Assembly (NCBI RefSeq): GCF_024172165.1
Contig: NZ_JAMZEB010000002.1
Coordinates: 4,609,501 to 4,673,500, forward strand
Source of the DNA: Nonomuraea thailandensis
GTDB lineage: Bacteria; Actinomycetota; Actinomycetes; Streptosporangiales; Streptosporangiaceae
Direction of reading: 5' to 3'
Length of the DNA stretch: 64,000 nucleotides
Shown: positions 8,902-19,180 of the stretch, in pieces
Numbering within the stretch: position 1 is the first letter of the stretch
Layout: each line of letters opens with the position of its first letter
Made by a program: the position numbers and the translations under genes
Notes under the pieces: generated by a model
Database searches by the model: none
The model's input: only the letters and a program-made list of their open reading frames with translations
What the model was told of the DNA's origin: nothing

Positions 8902-9618
8902 TCAGGGGCCGGTCGTCAGGCGGGTGCGGAGCAGGGCCAGGTCGGCGGGCGGCAGGCCGCCCTCCCGCAGGTACGCCCCGGCGCCGCCGTACCGGTCGTC
9001 CAGGTGGGTGAGGGTGGCGAGCATCGTGCCGGCGCCGACCTCGGCGAACAGCCGGCGGGACCTGGCCCGTTCCGCCTCGCCGGGCAGGGCGGCCAGGTGG
9101 GCGTCGAGGCTCATGCGGGCGGCGGTCTCGGCGTAGTCCGCGGCGACGTCGGCCGGCGCCACCCCGGCCAGGGTGAGCGTCAGCGCGATCGCCAGGCCGG
9201 TCCTGTCCTTGCCGGAGTGGCAGTGCACCAGGGTGGCGCCCGGCGGCGCGTGGGCGATGGCGGAGACGACGGCGGCCAGGCTGCGGGCGCCGTGGTCGAG
9301 GATGCGCCGGTAGATGCCGGTCAGCGTGCCGGCCATCTCCTCCAGCACGGCGTCCTCCTCCCTCAGGACCGGCAGGTGGCGCCAGGCGATGCGCGGCTCG
9401 CACGGCCCGGGGTCGGCGGCGCGTTCGGCCGTCGAACGCAGGTCGACGACGAGCCGTACGCCGTGCCCGAGCATCGCGGCCACGCTCGCCCTCCGCGGCC
9501 GGTCGCCCCGTACCAGGACGCCCGGCCGGATCCGGCCGCCTCCGGCGACGGGCAGCCCGCCCAGGTCCCGCACGTTGGCGCACCCGGGCCAGCGCAGCGT
9601 GCGCTCCGCTCCGGTCAC
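8902..9618 (-). CDS. Tyrosine-phosphatase-like (PTP-fold) phosphatase
   Basis: A 238-residue enzyme of the bacterial tyrosine-protein/lipid phosphatase family. The P-loop is HCHSGKDRTG (C133 nucleophile, R139), with NVRDLGG near the N-terminus and VVDLRS in the core. All three are signatures of this family, which hydrolyses phosphotyrosine, phosphoinositides or other phosphomonoesters. The GTG at 9618 overlaps the stop of the hexosaminidase gene by 4 bp (GTGA), which fixes the start and shows coupling. It is the last gene of the galactosidase/PhoD operon. A natural role would be releasing phosphate from a phosphorylated glycan product, but this is inference. Confidence 0.88.
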   Translation of the reverse strand: MTGAERTLRWPGCANVRDLGGLPVAGGGRIRPGVLVRGDRPRRASVAAMLGHGVRLVVDLRSTAERAADPGPCEPRIAWRHLPVLREEDAVLEEMAGTLTGIYRRILDHGARSLAAVVSAIAHAPPGATLVHCHSGKDRTGLAIALTLTLAGVAPADVAADYAETAARMSLDAHLAALPGEAERARSRRLFAEVGAGTMLATLTHLDDRYGGAGAYLREGGLPPADLALLRTRLTTGP

Positions 9619-11222
9619 GCGAGCCCCCGCAGGTTGCTGGTCCAGGCGGCGAGCTGGGCCTGCCACTCCACCGGGTCCTCAGGACGCCCCGGCACGCCGG
9701 GCCGCGTCTGCCAGGGAAGCGGCCCCTCCTCGCGCCGGTACTCCACGCCCGCCGCCTCCAGCCGCCGCAGGTGCACCGCGAGGCGGGCCCGGAAGTCGGC
9801 CAGGTCCCGTTCGGCGGGGCTCCAGACCGTCTCGGCGAAGGCCGCGAGCCGGGGGAAGGCCATGTAGTCGACGTGCCGGCCGTTGTCGATCAGCTCGGTC
9901 CAGACCCCGCACTGCGCGCCCAGGATGTGCCCGGCCGCCGGGTCGCCCCGCAGATCGGCCGGGATCGGCTCGAAGGCGTAGACGTCGTCCAGCGTCAGCA
10001 CCGTGCCGAACGGCACCGGCTCGTCCTCCCCCGGCCCCTGCCGGTAGTCGAAGTAGACCTCGGTGTTGGAGCAGTTGATCACGTCGTGGCCGCGCCGCGC
10101 CGCCGCCACCGCGCCCAGGTCGCCCCGCCAGGAGGCCACGACGGAGCCGGGGGCCAGGCCGCCCTCCAGGATCTCGTCCCAGCCCACCAGCCGGCGCCCG
10201 CGCGCGGTCAGGAACGCGTCGAACTGGTGGACGAACCAGCTCTGCAGCTCCTCCTCGTCCCGCAGGCCGAGCTCGGCGATGCGGCGCTGCGCCGCCGGGC
10301 TGGCCCGCCACTGGTCCTTGCGGCACTCGTCGCCGCCGAGGCACACGTACGGGCTGGGGAACAGCTCCAGCACCTCCTCCAGCACCTCGCGGAAGAAGGC
10401 GATCGTGGAGTCCTCGACGTTGAGCACGTTCTCGCCGATCCCCCAGGTGGTGCCCACCTCCAAGGGGGTGTCGAGGTTGCCCAGCTCCGGGTAGGCGGCG
10501 ATGGCGGCCTGGGTGTGGCCGGGCAGGTCGATCTCGGGGACGACGGTGACGTGCCGGCGGGCGGCGTAGGCGACGATCTCCCTGATGTCGTCCTGGGTGT
10601 AGTAGCCGCCGTGGGGGCGGCCGTCCATGGGGCCGTTCCAGCCGGCCTGGCTCTCCCTGCGCCAGGCGCCGACCTCGGTGAGCCGGGGGTGGCGGCGGAT
10701 CTCCACGCGCCAGCCCTGGTCGTCGGTGAGGTGCAGGTGCAGCACGTTCAGCTTGTGCACGGCCAGCAGGTCGATGAAGCGCAGCACCTCGTGCTTGGGC
10801 ATGAAGTGGCGGGCCACGTCGAGCAGGCAGCCGCGCCACCGGAAGCGCGGCGCGTCCTCGACGTGCACGCCGGGCGCGGTGAGCGGGCCGGCCGCCGCCT
10901 TCCTGAAGGCGGCGGGCGGCAGCAGTTGCAGGAACGACTGCGCGCCGTAGAACGCCCCCGCCGCCCCGCCCGCGACGATCCTGACCCCGTCGTCCCCGAC
11001 GGTCAGCCGGTACGCCTCCGGGGCCAGGTCGCCCAGCCCGAGACTGATCGTCTCCGTGCCCCGCCCGCCCGGCAGCAGTTCCCCGCCGGTGAGCGGGCCG
11101 AGCTCGCCGCGCAACCAGGCGGCCACCTCGCCGAGTGCCGGGTCGGCGGTCAGCGAGGTGTGCCGGTCGAGGACGAACCGGCCGGGCCGGTGCCGGAAGG
11201 TGATGGGCTTGGGCACGATCAT
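9615..11222 (-). CDS. Beta-N-acetylhexosaminidase, GH20
   Basis: A 535-residue family 20 glycoside hydrolase. The N-terminal GH20b-like domain (residues 1-120) precedes the TIM barrel. LHLHLTDDQGWR at about 161-172 and the catalytic Asp-Glu pair in CLGGDEC (298-299) are hallmark motifs. It removes terminal beta-linked GlcNAc or GalNAc by substrate-assisted catalysis. No signal peptide is visible, so it probably works inside the cell on imported oligosaccharides. The ATG at 11222 has AAGGAG upstream. It sits 13 bp after the GH27 gene and overlaps the phosphatase gene by 4 bp. Confidence 0.95.
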   Translation of the reverse strand: MIVPKPITFRHRPGRFVLDRHTSLTADPALGEVAAWLRGELGPLTGGELLPGGRGTETISLGLGDLAPEAYRLTVGDDGVRIVAGGAAGAFYGAQSFLQLLPPAAFRKAAAGPLTAPGVHVEDAPRFRWRGCLLDVARHFMPKHEVLRFIDLLAVHKLNVLHLHLTDDQGWRVEIRRHPRLTEVGAWRRESQAGWNGPMDGRPHGGYYTQDDIREIVAYAARRHVTVVPEIDLPGHTQAAIAAYPELGNLDTPLEVGTTWGIGENVLNVEDSTIAFFREVLEEVLELFPSPYVCLGGDECRKDQWRASPAAQRRIAELGLRDEEELQSWFVHQFDAFLTARGRRLVGWDEILEGGLAPGSVVASWRGDLGAVAAARRGHDVINCSNTEVYFDYRQGPGEDEPVPFGTVLTLDDVYAFEPIPADLRGDPAAGHILGAQCGVWTELIDNGRHVDYMAFPRLAAFAETVWSPAERDLADFRARLAVHLRRLEAAGVEYRREEGPLPWQTRPGVPGRPEDPVEWQAQLAAWTSNLRGLA

Positions 11223-11235
11223 TAAGGGCAACTCC

Positions 11236-13182
11236 TTACGAGCAGGTGATGGTGGCGTCGGCGAAGTCGGCGTGGTCGGAGGTGGCGTTGTCGCCGCCGT
11301 TGGTCGCGACCAGCCGGACGAACCGGGCGCCCTCGATGGGGGCGGTGACCGTGCGGGCGGGCATGGCGCCGGTGAGCACGCCCGAGTGCGCCACCCGGCC
11401 TCCGTCCGCCCAGACCTCGAAGTCGGCCGAGCCGAGCGCGCCGACCTCGTCGTCGATCCCGGCCTGGAACTCGACCGTGGTGCAGCGCCCACCGGTGTAG
11501 TACTCGATGTCGGCGGGCGCGTGGGTGCCGAGGCCCTTGGCGTACGTGACGCCCTCGATGGTGAGGGGCCGCCCGTCGCCGGCCGCCCGCTCGCCGTTGC
11601 TGGTGTCCTTCTCTACCGGCCCGAAGTAGTTCTTGGCGCTGGTCCAGGCCGCGTCGCTGAGGTAGGTACGGCCCGGGCCCGGAGTGCGGGCCACGGTCAC
11701 GACGGCCACGGCGCTCTGCCCGCCCTGGGTGAAGGCGAGCTCGTAGTTCTTCGGCTCGGCCGCCGCGGGCGGGGTGACCGCCCAGGTGACGGTGAACGTC
11801 TCGCCGGCGTCCAGCCTGGCCTTCGTGGCCGGGGTGCGAGCCGAGACCTGCCATCCTTCGGGGACGGCGGCCGTGACCTCGACGTCGCGCAGCCGTCCCG
11901 TCGCCCCGGTGTTCGTGACCCGGGTGACCAGGTCGGCGCTCCTGCCCGGCTCCAGCACCGACGGCCGGTCGTCGCCGAGGAAGGCGGGCGGGTCGGCCTC
12001 GAACGTCACCAGGGGCGGCGCCTGCTCGCGGCTCTCCGAGACCCGGTAGAGCAGGGCCGCGTGCGCGGGCACCTGGGCCGCCAGCTCGCCCTCGGAGGAG
12101 GCGACGGCGCCGGTCCACAGGTTCTCGACTCGGTAGCGGGAACGGCCGAGCGAGGTGGAGATCGTGGCCGCCCGGTCGCTCTCGTTGAACAGCACGATCG
12201 CCCGGTCGCCGTTCTGCAGCGGCTTGGCCAGCACGTGGTACCAGCCGTCGGTGCGGACGAGCGTGCCGTGCGCGCCCAGCGGATCCTGGTCGATCGCGAT
12301 CACCTTGGGGTTGGCGACGATCGCGGGCGGCGCCTTGGCGGGGTCGGCCTGGAGGATCAGCGGGGCCGCCCCCACGGCCCAGAGCGTGAACTGGGTGCGG
12401 TACTCGGTCTCGGTCATCCCGCCGCGCCCGGCCTGGATGAGGTCGGGATCGGCCCAGCTCCCGCGGCCGGCGTACTCGGCCCTGAGCTGGTTGGTCTCCC
12501 AGATGTCGACCATGTTCGCGTACGCGTCGGGGATGGGCCGGTTGTAGACGTTGGTCCGCCAGGTGGTGGCGCCGGCGTCCTTGCCCCACAGCCAGGGCAC
12601 GGTGCTGCCGTCCTCGTTGTTCATGGCGAAGGCGACGCCGTCGCCGAGGGCCTGGCGCATGCGGGGGTAGAGGGTCTGGGCGATCTGCTGGACGTTCTGG
12701 CCGGGGAAGTCGGCCGTGGGCACCGAGCACCAGTCGTACTTGACGTAGTCGGCGCCCCAGCCCTTGACCTGCTCGGCGTCGGCGGCCTCGTTCCGGTAGG
12801 AGCCGGCGCCGCCGCCCGAGCACGCCTTCGTGCCGGCCGACAGGCTGAGGCCCAGCTTCAGGCCCTTGCCGTGCACGTAGTCGGCGAGCGCGGCGATGCC
12901 GCCGGGGAAGCGGGTGGCGTCGGGCTTGAGTGCGCCGCCGTCGCGCTGCGCGGACAGCCAGCAGTCGTCGATGATGACGTACCGGTAGCCGAGCGGGGCG
13001 AGGGGCGCGAGGGCGTCGGCGGCCTGGCGTACCGAGGTCTCCGAGACCGAGCAGCCGAGCGTGCGGCTGCTCCAGCCCATCGGCGGGGTCTGCGCGGCGT
13101 CGGCGGCACTGGCTAACGGCACGAACGGCACGAACGGCATGGAGAGGAAGGCCGCCGCGACGACGGCCGTGGTCTTGCGCAT
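11236..13182 (-). CDS. Secreted alpha-galactosidase, GH27 with NEW3 and NPCBM domains
   Basis: A 648-residue secreted enzyme. The signal peptide covers residues 1-30 (MRKTTAVVAAAFLSMPF, cleavage after ASA). The GH27 barrel begins at PPMGWSS. The nucleophile is D150 in YVKYDWC, and the acid/base Asp lies in the later WADPDLIQAG segment. After the barrel comes a beta-sandwich, then an NEW3 domain (about 380-480) and a C-terminal NPCBM carbohydrate-binding domain (about 500-648, KGLGTHAPADIEY). The product removes terminal alpha-galactose outside the cell. It lies 12 bp from the PhoD gene and 13 bp from the GH20 gene in one operon. Confidence 0.94.
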   Translation of the reverse strand: MRKTTAVVAAAFLSMPFVPFVPLASAADAAQTPPMGWSSRTLGCSVSETSVRQAADALAPLAPLGYRYVIIDDCWLSAQRDGGALKPDATRFPGGIAALADYVHGKGLKLGLSLSAGTKACSGGGAGSYRNEAADAEQVKGWGADYVKYDWCSVPTADFPGQNVQQIAQTLYPRMRQALGDGVAFAMNNEDGSTVPWLWGKDAGATTWRTNVYNRPIPDAYANMVDIWETNQLRAEYAGRGSWADPDLIQAGRGGMTETEYRTQFTLWAVGAAPLILQADPAKAPPAIVANPKVIAIDQDPLGAHGTLVRTDGWYHVLAKPLQNGDRAIVLFNESDRAATISTSLGRSRYRVENLWTGAVASSEGELAAQVPAHAALLYRVSESREQAPPLVTFEADPPAFLGDDRPSVLEPGRSADLVTRVTNTGATGRLRDVEVTAAVPEGWQVSARTPATKARLDAGETFTVTWAVTPPAAAEPKNYELAFTQGGQSAVAVVTVARTPGPGRTYLSDAAWTSAKNYFGPVEKDTSNGERAAGDGRPLTIEGVTYAKGLGTHAPADIEYYTGGRCTTVEFQAGIDDEVGALGSADFEVWADGGRVAHSGVLTGAMPARTVTAPIEGARFVRLVATNGGDNATSDHADFADATITCS

Positions 13183-13194
13183 GGGGGTGTCCCG

Positions 13195-14739
13195 TCAGGC
13201 TGGGTGGAGTGCCGGGCGGCCCGGCTCGATGACGAAGCTGCCGGAGGTGTAGGCCGGGGCGTAGGGCTCGGTGACGCGGGACAGCGAGCGGAAGTCGACC
13301 TTCATCTCCTGCCGGCTGATCCTGGTGCGGACGTAGCCGCGGCGGCCGTTGAAGAACTTCACGTGCGGGTTCTCATCCAGCAGGACCTGCGTGTTGGGGT
13401 ACTCGTCCAGGCCGTTGCCGGCGCTGGTGACCGAGGTGGTGACCAGCTCGACGGCCACCGGCCTGGACTCGGGGTCCTGGTGGTCGCGCTTGATCTCGCC
13501 GGCCCAGTGGGAGTGCACGTCGCCGGTGAGCACGACCGCGTTGCGCCGGTAGGCGTCGATGGCGGCGGTCAGCCGGTTGCGGGAGGCGACGTAGCCGTCC
13601 CAGCCCTCGTTGGAGTAGCCCTTGCCCTCGCCGTTGGTCCAGTCCATCTCCATGAGGAAGACCTGCTGGCCGAGCAGGTCCCAGGTGGCCTCGGAGCGCC
13701 TGAGCTCGCCGTCCAGCCAGGCCTCCTGCTCCTGGCCGAGGATGGTGCGGTTGGGGGCGAAGCGTTCCTGGCAGTCGGGGCCGACGGTGCCGCTCCTGCC
13801 GGTGCAGGCGTACAGGTCGCGGTACTGGCGGGTGTCGAGCAGGTGCAGGTTGGCCACCGCGCCCCAGCGGATGGAGCGGTGCAGCCGCAGCGCGGAGCCG
13901 TCCGGCTTCTGGGCGCGGCGCAGCGGCATGTTCTCGTAGTAGGCCTGGAACGCCTCGGCGCGGCGCCGCAGGAACGGCGGGTCGGGCTGTTCGGGTACGT
14001 CGCCGGCCCAGCCGTTCTCGATGTCGTGGTCGTCCCAGACCACCACCCAGGGGGCGATCGCGTGCGCGAGCTGCGATTCGGGGTCGGCCTTGTGCTGGGC
14101 GTGGCGCAGCCGGTAGCCGGCCAGGTCCAGGCACTCGCCGCCGGCCTGGTCCCGCACCGGGTACTTGTAGTCGCCGTACTCGTAGATGTAGTCGCCGAGG
14201 AAGGCGATCAGGTCGGGCTGGTCCTCGGCCATCCGCCGGTACGGGGTGAACCACCCGGCCTGGTAGTCGGCACACGAGGTGAACGACAGGTTCAGCGCCC
14301 TGCTCCGGACGCCGGGGGCGGGCGCGGTCAGGGTCCGCCCGACCGGGCTGAGCTCACCCTCGGCCCTGAACCGGTAGAAGTACTCCGCCCCGGGCCGCAG
14401 CCCGTCGAGCTCGACGTGCACGCTGTGGGCCGACTCTGGCCGGGCCACCTCTGTGCCCCTGCGTACGACATGCTTGAAGTTCTCGTCGGAGGCGAGCTGC
14501 CACTGCACCGGCACCGGGCGGCCCGGCATGCCGCCGAGGCCGTCGAGCGCGATCGGGTTCATGGCGAGCCTGGTCCATAACACCACGCCGTCGGGCGTGG
14601 GCTCGCCGGAGGCGACGCCGAGCTGGAAGGGGTCGGACACGGGGGCGCGCCGGACCGCCGCGCGCACGGGTGAGGCACCCAGTGCGGCGGAGATCCCCAG
14701 GCTGGCGCCCCCGGCGAACAACACGCGCCGGGTGATCAT
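13195..14739 (-). CDS. phoD: PhoD-family alkaline phosphatase/phosphodiesterase, Tat-exported
   Basis: A 514-residue metallophosphoesterase of the PhoD family. It has a twin-arginine signal (MITRRVLFAGGASLG, cleavage near ARA/VRA at about 28), then a PhoD N-terminal domain (FQLGVASGEPTPDGVVLWTR). The metal-ligand motifs are SCADYQ, FLGDYIYEYG, VWDDHDIENG and LTGDVHSHWAG. PhoD enzymes need Ca/Fe and hydrolyse phosphodiesters and monoesters; the Bacillus enzyme attacks wall teichoic acid. It sits inside a galactosidase/hexosaminidase operon, 8 bp after the binding-protein gene, which is unusual for a phosphate-starvation gene and suggests a phosphate-containing glycan substrate. Confidence 0.93.
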   Translation of the reverse strand: MITRRVLFAGGASLGISAALGASPVRAAVRRAPVSDPFQLGVASGEPTPDGVVLWTRLAMNPIALDGLGGMPGRPVPVQWQLASDENFKHVVRRGTEVARPESAHSVHVELDGLRPGAEYFYRFRAEGELSPVGRTLTAPAPGVRSRALNLSFTSCADYQAGWFTPYRRMAEDQPDLIAFLGDYIYEYGDYKYPVRDQAGGECLDLAGYRLRHAQHKADPESQLAHAIAPWVVVWDDHDIENGWAGDVPEQPDPPFLRRRAEAFQAYYENMPLRRAQKPDGSALRLHRSIRWGAVANLHLLDTRQYRDLYACTGRSGTVGPDCQERFAPNRTILGQEQEAWLDGELRRSEATWDLLGQQVFLMEMDWTNGEGKGYSNEGWDGYVASRNRLTAAIDAYRRNAVVLTGDVHSHWAGEIKRDHQDPESRPVAVELVTTSVTSAGNGLDEYPNTQVLLDENPHVKFFNGRRGYVRTRISRQEMKVDFRSLSRVTEPYAPAYTSGSFVIEPGRPALHPA

Positions 14740-14747
14740 GTTCTTCC

Positions 14748-16055
14748 TTACTTGATGGAGGCGTTGCCCTCGGAGACGGCCTGGTCGGCGGCCTGCTGCG
14801 GGGTGAGCTTGCCGAGGTACATCTCGTTGAAGATCTGGTTGAGCTTGGTCTCGAAACCGGTGAAGCCGGTGGTGATCGGCAGCGGGAACGTGGTGCCCTT
14901 CGACTCCTCCAGGAACGGCGAGACGTCGAGCTTCTGGGACTTCCAGTGGTCGACGTAGCCCTGGGCCAGGCCGGTGATGGCGGGGAAGACGTAGCCGCCG
15001 TCGGCCATCATCTTCTGCGGTTGCTCGGTGCCGAGCCAGGCGGCCAGCTTCATGGCCTCCTCGGGGTGCTTGCTCTTGGCGGAGACGGCCTCGGCGAGCC
15101 CGTTGAGGTTGACCGAGCGGCCGGCCGGGCCCTCGGGCATGAGGGCGACGCCGACCTCGAAGGTGGCCTCGGGGGCGACGAACGGCAGCAGCGCGTTGTT
15201 GGCCGGGAACATCGCGACCTTGCCCGCCTTGAACATGTCGGTGACCTTGCCGGTCGGCGGGTTGGTCTGCGTGGCCGGCGGCGAGACGTGGTGCTTGTTG
15301 ACCAGGTCCACGCCGAACTGCAGCGCCTGCACCGAGGCCGCGTCGTTGAAGGTGTAGGTCCCGAAGGGCTTGTCCACGAGCTTGCCGCCGTTGGAGCCGA
15401 CCCAGTTCATCCACTGGGTCTGGTAGTGGTTCCAGGACGCGAACCCGTACGTCGTGACCTTGGCGGGGTCGAACCCGGCCTCGCCGGGGTGCTTGCCGGC
15501 CTCGTCCACGGTGAGCTTGCGCGCCGTGTCGAGCAGGGTGCCGGAGCCGTCGGCGGCCCAGGTGAGCTTGTCCGGCATCTCGACGCCGGCCTTGGCGAAC
15601 AGGTCCTTGTTGTAGAGCAGGCCGACGATGCCCCAGTCCTTGGGCACGCCGTACAGCTTGTTCTGGTAGGTGAACGACTGGACGACGGTCTGGTGGTACC
15701 TGGCCGTGTCGCCGGCCTCGACGGGGGCGAGCACGCCCTTGGTGACGTACTCGGGGAACTGGGTGGGGGTCATCCAGAACACGTCCGGCGCGGTGCCGGC
15801 GACCGCGTCGGCGGTGAGCTTGGTCCAGTACTGGTCGTACGGCAGCAGCTCGATCTTGACGTCGATGCCCGGGTTGGCCTGCTCGAAGGCCGCCATGACC
15901 TTCTCGTAGCCGACCTTCTGCTGCTCGTCCCAGAGCCGGTACGTCAACGTGACCTTCTCCGCCTCACCGCCGCCGCCCGAGCCGCAGGCGGTGAGTGTGA
16001 GCAGGGCGGCGCCGAGCAGCGCCCCGGCCCAGCGAATCGGGGGGTTGTGCGACAT
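14748..16055 (-). CDS. Sugar ABC transporter substrate-binding lipoprotein
   Basis: A 435-residue family 1 extracellular solute-binding protein. The lipoprotein signal ends in the lipobox LTAC (Cys at about 25) followed by a Gly-rich linker. The mature part begins VTLTYRLWDEQQ and has the two-lobed fold of MalE-like proteins. It delivers an oligosaccharide to the two permeases encoded just upstream (gap 13 bp). No ATPase gene is present, so it probably shares a general MsiK-type ATPase, as is usual in actinomycetes. Substrate is inferred from neighbours to carry alpha-galactose. Confidence 0.94.
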   Translation of the reverse strand: MSHNPPIRWAGALLGAALLTLTACGSGGGGEAEKVTLTYRLWDEQQKVGYEKVMAAFEQANPGIDVKIELLPYDQYWTKLTADAVAGTAPDVFWMTPTQFPEYVTKGVLAPVEAGDTARYHQTVVQSFTYQNKLYGVPKDWGIVGLLYNKDLFAKAGVEMPDKLTWAADGSGTLLDTARKLTVDEAGKHPGEAGFDPAKVTTYGFASWNHYQTQWMNWVGSNGGKLVDKPFGTYTFNDAASVQALQFGVDLVNKHHVSPPATQTNPPTGKVTDMFKAGKVAMFPANNALLPFVAPEATFEVGVALMPEGPAGRSVNLNGLAEAVSAKSKHPEEAMKLAAWLGTEQPQKMMADGGYVFPAITGLAQGYVDHWKSQKLDVSPFLEESKGTTFPLPITTGFTGFETKLNQIFNEMYLGKLTPQQAADQAVSEGNASIK

Positions 16056-16068
16056 TCGCTGACCTCTT

Positions 16069-16878
<810 letters not shown>

Positions 16879-16885
16879 GTGAGCC

Positions 16886-17827
16886 TCAGCTAAGGTCATA
16901 GGTCGTGCGCTTGCCGAAGAACCTGACCTGCGCCAGCGTCACCACCAGGATGATCACGAAGAGCAGCATCGACAGCGTGGAGGCGTAGCCGAAGTCGAAC
17001 TGCTTGAAGGCCGTCTCGAAGATCCGGAAGTTGATGACCTCGGTGCTGCGGCCCGGCCCGCCGGCCGTCATCGCGTAGACCGTGTCGAACACCTGGAAGG
17101 CCCCGATCAGGTTCGTCACGGTGACGAAGAACATCGTGGGGTTGAGCAGCGGTAACGTCACCCGCCAGAACCGCTGCGCCGGGGTGGCGCCGTCGGTGGA
17201 GGCGGCGTCGTGCAGCTCCTTCGGGATGCTCTGCAGACCGGCCAGGAAGAACAGCATGTTGTAGCCGGTGTGCTGCCAGACGCTGACCAGCGCGACGGCG
17301 GGCAGCGCCCACGCGGGGTCGGACAGCCAGTCGGGGCCGGTGATGCCGACGAGCGCGAGCGCGCTGTTCAGCGCGCCGTCGCGGGGGTCGAAGATCCAGT
17401 TCCAGATCAGGCCGAGCACGATCGGCGTGGCCATCCACGGCACCACGTACAGCGACCGGAACAACTTGACGCCCTTGACGGGCCGGTTGAGCAGCATCGC
17501 CATGGCCAGCGCGAGCACGGTCTGCAGCGGGATGCAGAGCAGCACGTACAAGACGCTCACCAGGAGCGAGTGCCAGGCCTCGCCGTCGGCGAGCAGCCGC
17601 CGGTAGTTGTCCAGGCCGACGAACTCGGGGGCGGACAGCAGCTCCCACTCGAACAGGCTGAGGACGAGCACGATCACCATCGGCAGCAGCAGGAACGCCA
17701 CGACGCCGAACAGGCTGGGCCCGATGAACAGGTAGGCGTGCCATCCGGACGTCCGCCGCCGCGCCTTCGCGCCCTTCGGCCGCACGCGCTCGCGCTGGGC
17801 GACGTCGGGGAGGGTGCCGCTGGTCAC
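16886..17827 (-). CDS. Carbohydrate ABC transporter permease, MalF type
   Basis: A 313-residue CUT1 permease with a cytoplasmic Arg/Lys-rich N-terminus followed by about six membrane helices and the EAA loop (ELHDAASTDGATPAQRFWRV). The GTG at 17827 overlaps the stop codon of the GH36 gene by 4 bp (GTGA), which fixes the start. Partner of the MalG-type permease and lipoprotein that follow. Confidence 0.94.
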   Translation of the reverse strand: MTSGTLPDVAQRERVRPKGAKARRRTSGWHAYLFIGPSLFGVVAFLLLPMVIVLVLSLFEWELLSAPEFVGLDNYRRLLADGEAWHSLLVSVLYVLLCIPLQTVLALAMAMLLNRPVKGVKLFRSLYVVPWMATPIVLGLIWNWIFDPRDGALNSALALVGITGPDWLSDPAWALPAVALVSVWQHTGYNMLFFLAGLQSIPKELHDAASTDGATPAQRFWRVTLPLLNPTMFFVTVTNLIGAFQVFDTVYAMTAGGPGRSTEVINFRIFETAFKQFDFGYASTLSMLLFVIILVVTLAQVRFFGKRTTYDLS

Positions 17828-19137
17828 GACGGGTCCGTCGTGGTGGGCACCATGAGCCGCCTGGTCGTCTCCAGGCCCCAGTCGTCCAGCGCGGCGATCG
17901 GGTCGCTGGCCCCGCGCAGGCCGCCGGTCGCCTCGATGTGCGCCGCCCACTCGTGCCTGGCCTCCACCTCGGGGCGCACGATGATGCAGTCGGGGTCGTT
18001 GACCCACCAGCGGGCGTGCAGGAACTCGCGGGCCGCGCCGGTGAGCCGCGCGCCGAGCTGCGACGGCTGGCTGATGTCGCCCGACTTGGGGTGCAGGGTG
18101 GGCGCGATGTCGGGGCTGACCCGCATGATGTCGACCAGCCCGATGCTGGGCAGCATCGGCGCGCCGCACCCGTGCAGGGTGGCGTCGGGGCCCGCGCCCT
18201 CGCGGATCAGCTCCAGGCCCCTCCGGTACGCCGTGATCGGGTCGACGTCCTCGTGCCGGGCTCCGGCCAGGGCGCCGGCGTAGACGAAGTCGAGCTTGAA
18301 GTGACTGATGCCCATCGCGGCGAAGGTGTGGAAGACGTTCACCACGTGCTCGGCCGCCCCGGGGTGGGTGACGTCGAGCACCGCGAGCTCCTGGTCCCAC
18401 ATGCGGCCGGCGTACGCGCCGCCGACCAGCCAGTCCGGGTGCTCCCTGAAGATCCGGCTGCGGTGGCCGACCAGGAACGGCGCCGTCCAGATGCCGGTCC
18501 GCCGGCCGGCGGCGGTCATGGCGTCCACGGCGCGTGCCAGCGAGCCGAACTCCGGGCGCGGCTCCAGCCAGTCGCCGATCTCCGCCTCGTAGCCGTCGTC
18601 GATGAGGAACATGTCCGCGCCCAGGCCGAGCCGCTCGGACAGCTCCAGGTTCTCGATCACGTCGGCGTCGGTGACCTTGCCCCAGTAGCCGTACCAGGTG
18701 CACCACATGGGCGGGACCGCCGGGAAGGAGGCCGGGGCGTGCCCGGCGGCGACGGTCGTGGCCCACTCGCGCAGGGCGGCGTCGAGCCCGCCCTCGGCGC
18801 GGTGGTGGCGGACCGGGCCGTTCGCGGAGATCACCAGGCGGTCCGGGCCCACGCGCCGCGCCCTGATGGACGGCACCTGGAGCGGGTCCGGCGCGGACCA
18901 CACCTCGACGGACCCGTCGCCCGGGTCGACGGCCAGCAGCCCCTCGCCCTGGAAGACGCCTGCGGGGACCGGCGTCTCCGGCCGGTAGCAGAGGATCTGG
19001 ATCGTCTCGTCGGCGGGGCGCGGCGGGCTGTCGTCCAGCCGGTACGCGCCGGTGGGGCTCCACGACTGCCAGCCGTGCTCGAACACCCGCGCCTCATCGG
19101 GACGACACCTGGTCTCGCCGATGTCAGTGAACGACAT
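17824..19137 (-). CDS. Alpha-galactosidase, GH36/melibiase type
   Basis: A 437-residue clan GH-D enzyme, shorter than the 700-residue classical GH36 proteins. Motifs: HGWQSWSPTG near residue 21, MWCTWYGYWG at 144-153, FLIDDGYE at 177-184 and the nucleophile D283 in FKLDFVYAG. An acid/base Asp is likely in RVSPDIAPTL. There is no signal peptide, so it acts on imported alpha-galactosides. It is the first gene of the operon, with a 25-bp palindrome 19 bp upstream of the start, and is divergent from a ROK repressor. The GTGA overlap couples it to the permease. Confidence 0.93.
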   Translation of the reverse strand: MSFTDIGETRCRPDEARVFEHGWQSWSPTGAYRLDDSPPRPADETIQILCYRPETPVPAGVFQGEGLLAVDPGDGSVEVWSAPDPLQVPSIRARRVGPDRLVISANGPVRHHRAEGGLDAALREWATTVAAGHAPASFPAVPPMWCTWYGYWGKVTDADVIENLELSERLGLGADMFLIDDGYEAEIGDWLEPRPEFGSLARAVDAMTAAGRRTGIWTAPFLVGHRSRIFREHPDWLVGGAYAGRMWDQELAVLDVTHPGAAEHVVNVFHTFAAMGISHFKLDFVYAGALAGARHEDVDPITAYRRGLELIREGAGPDATLHGCGAPMLPSIGLVDIMRVSPDIAPTLHPKSGDISQPSQLGARLTGAAREFLHARWWVNDPDCIIVRPEVEARHEWAAHIEATGGLRGASDPIAALDDWGLETTRRLMVPTTTDPS

Positions 19138-19155
19138 CAGTCCTCATTCCTCTCA

Positions 19156-19180
19156 ACTTACGAAGGAGCGCTTCATTAGT
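19156..19180. promoter_or_regulatory. Candidate ROK-repressor operator
   Basis: An imperfect palindrome with 10-bp arms matching at 8 of 10 positions around a 5-bp centre (ACTTACGAAG / CTTCATTAGT). It lies just upstream of the GH36 start in the intergenic region shared with the divergent ROK gene. Its position would block the operon promoter. Binding by the ROK protein is inferred. Confidence 0.55.

Noticed and set aside
13195..15414. PhoD as a 739-residue protein reaching into the binding-protein gene
   Set aside because: The extra N-terminus is an out-of-frame reading of the neighbour. The Tat signal at 14739 with a ribosome binding site marks the real start.
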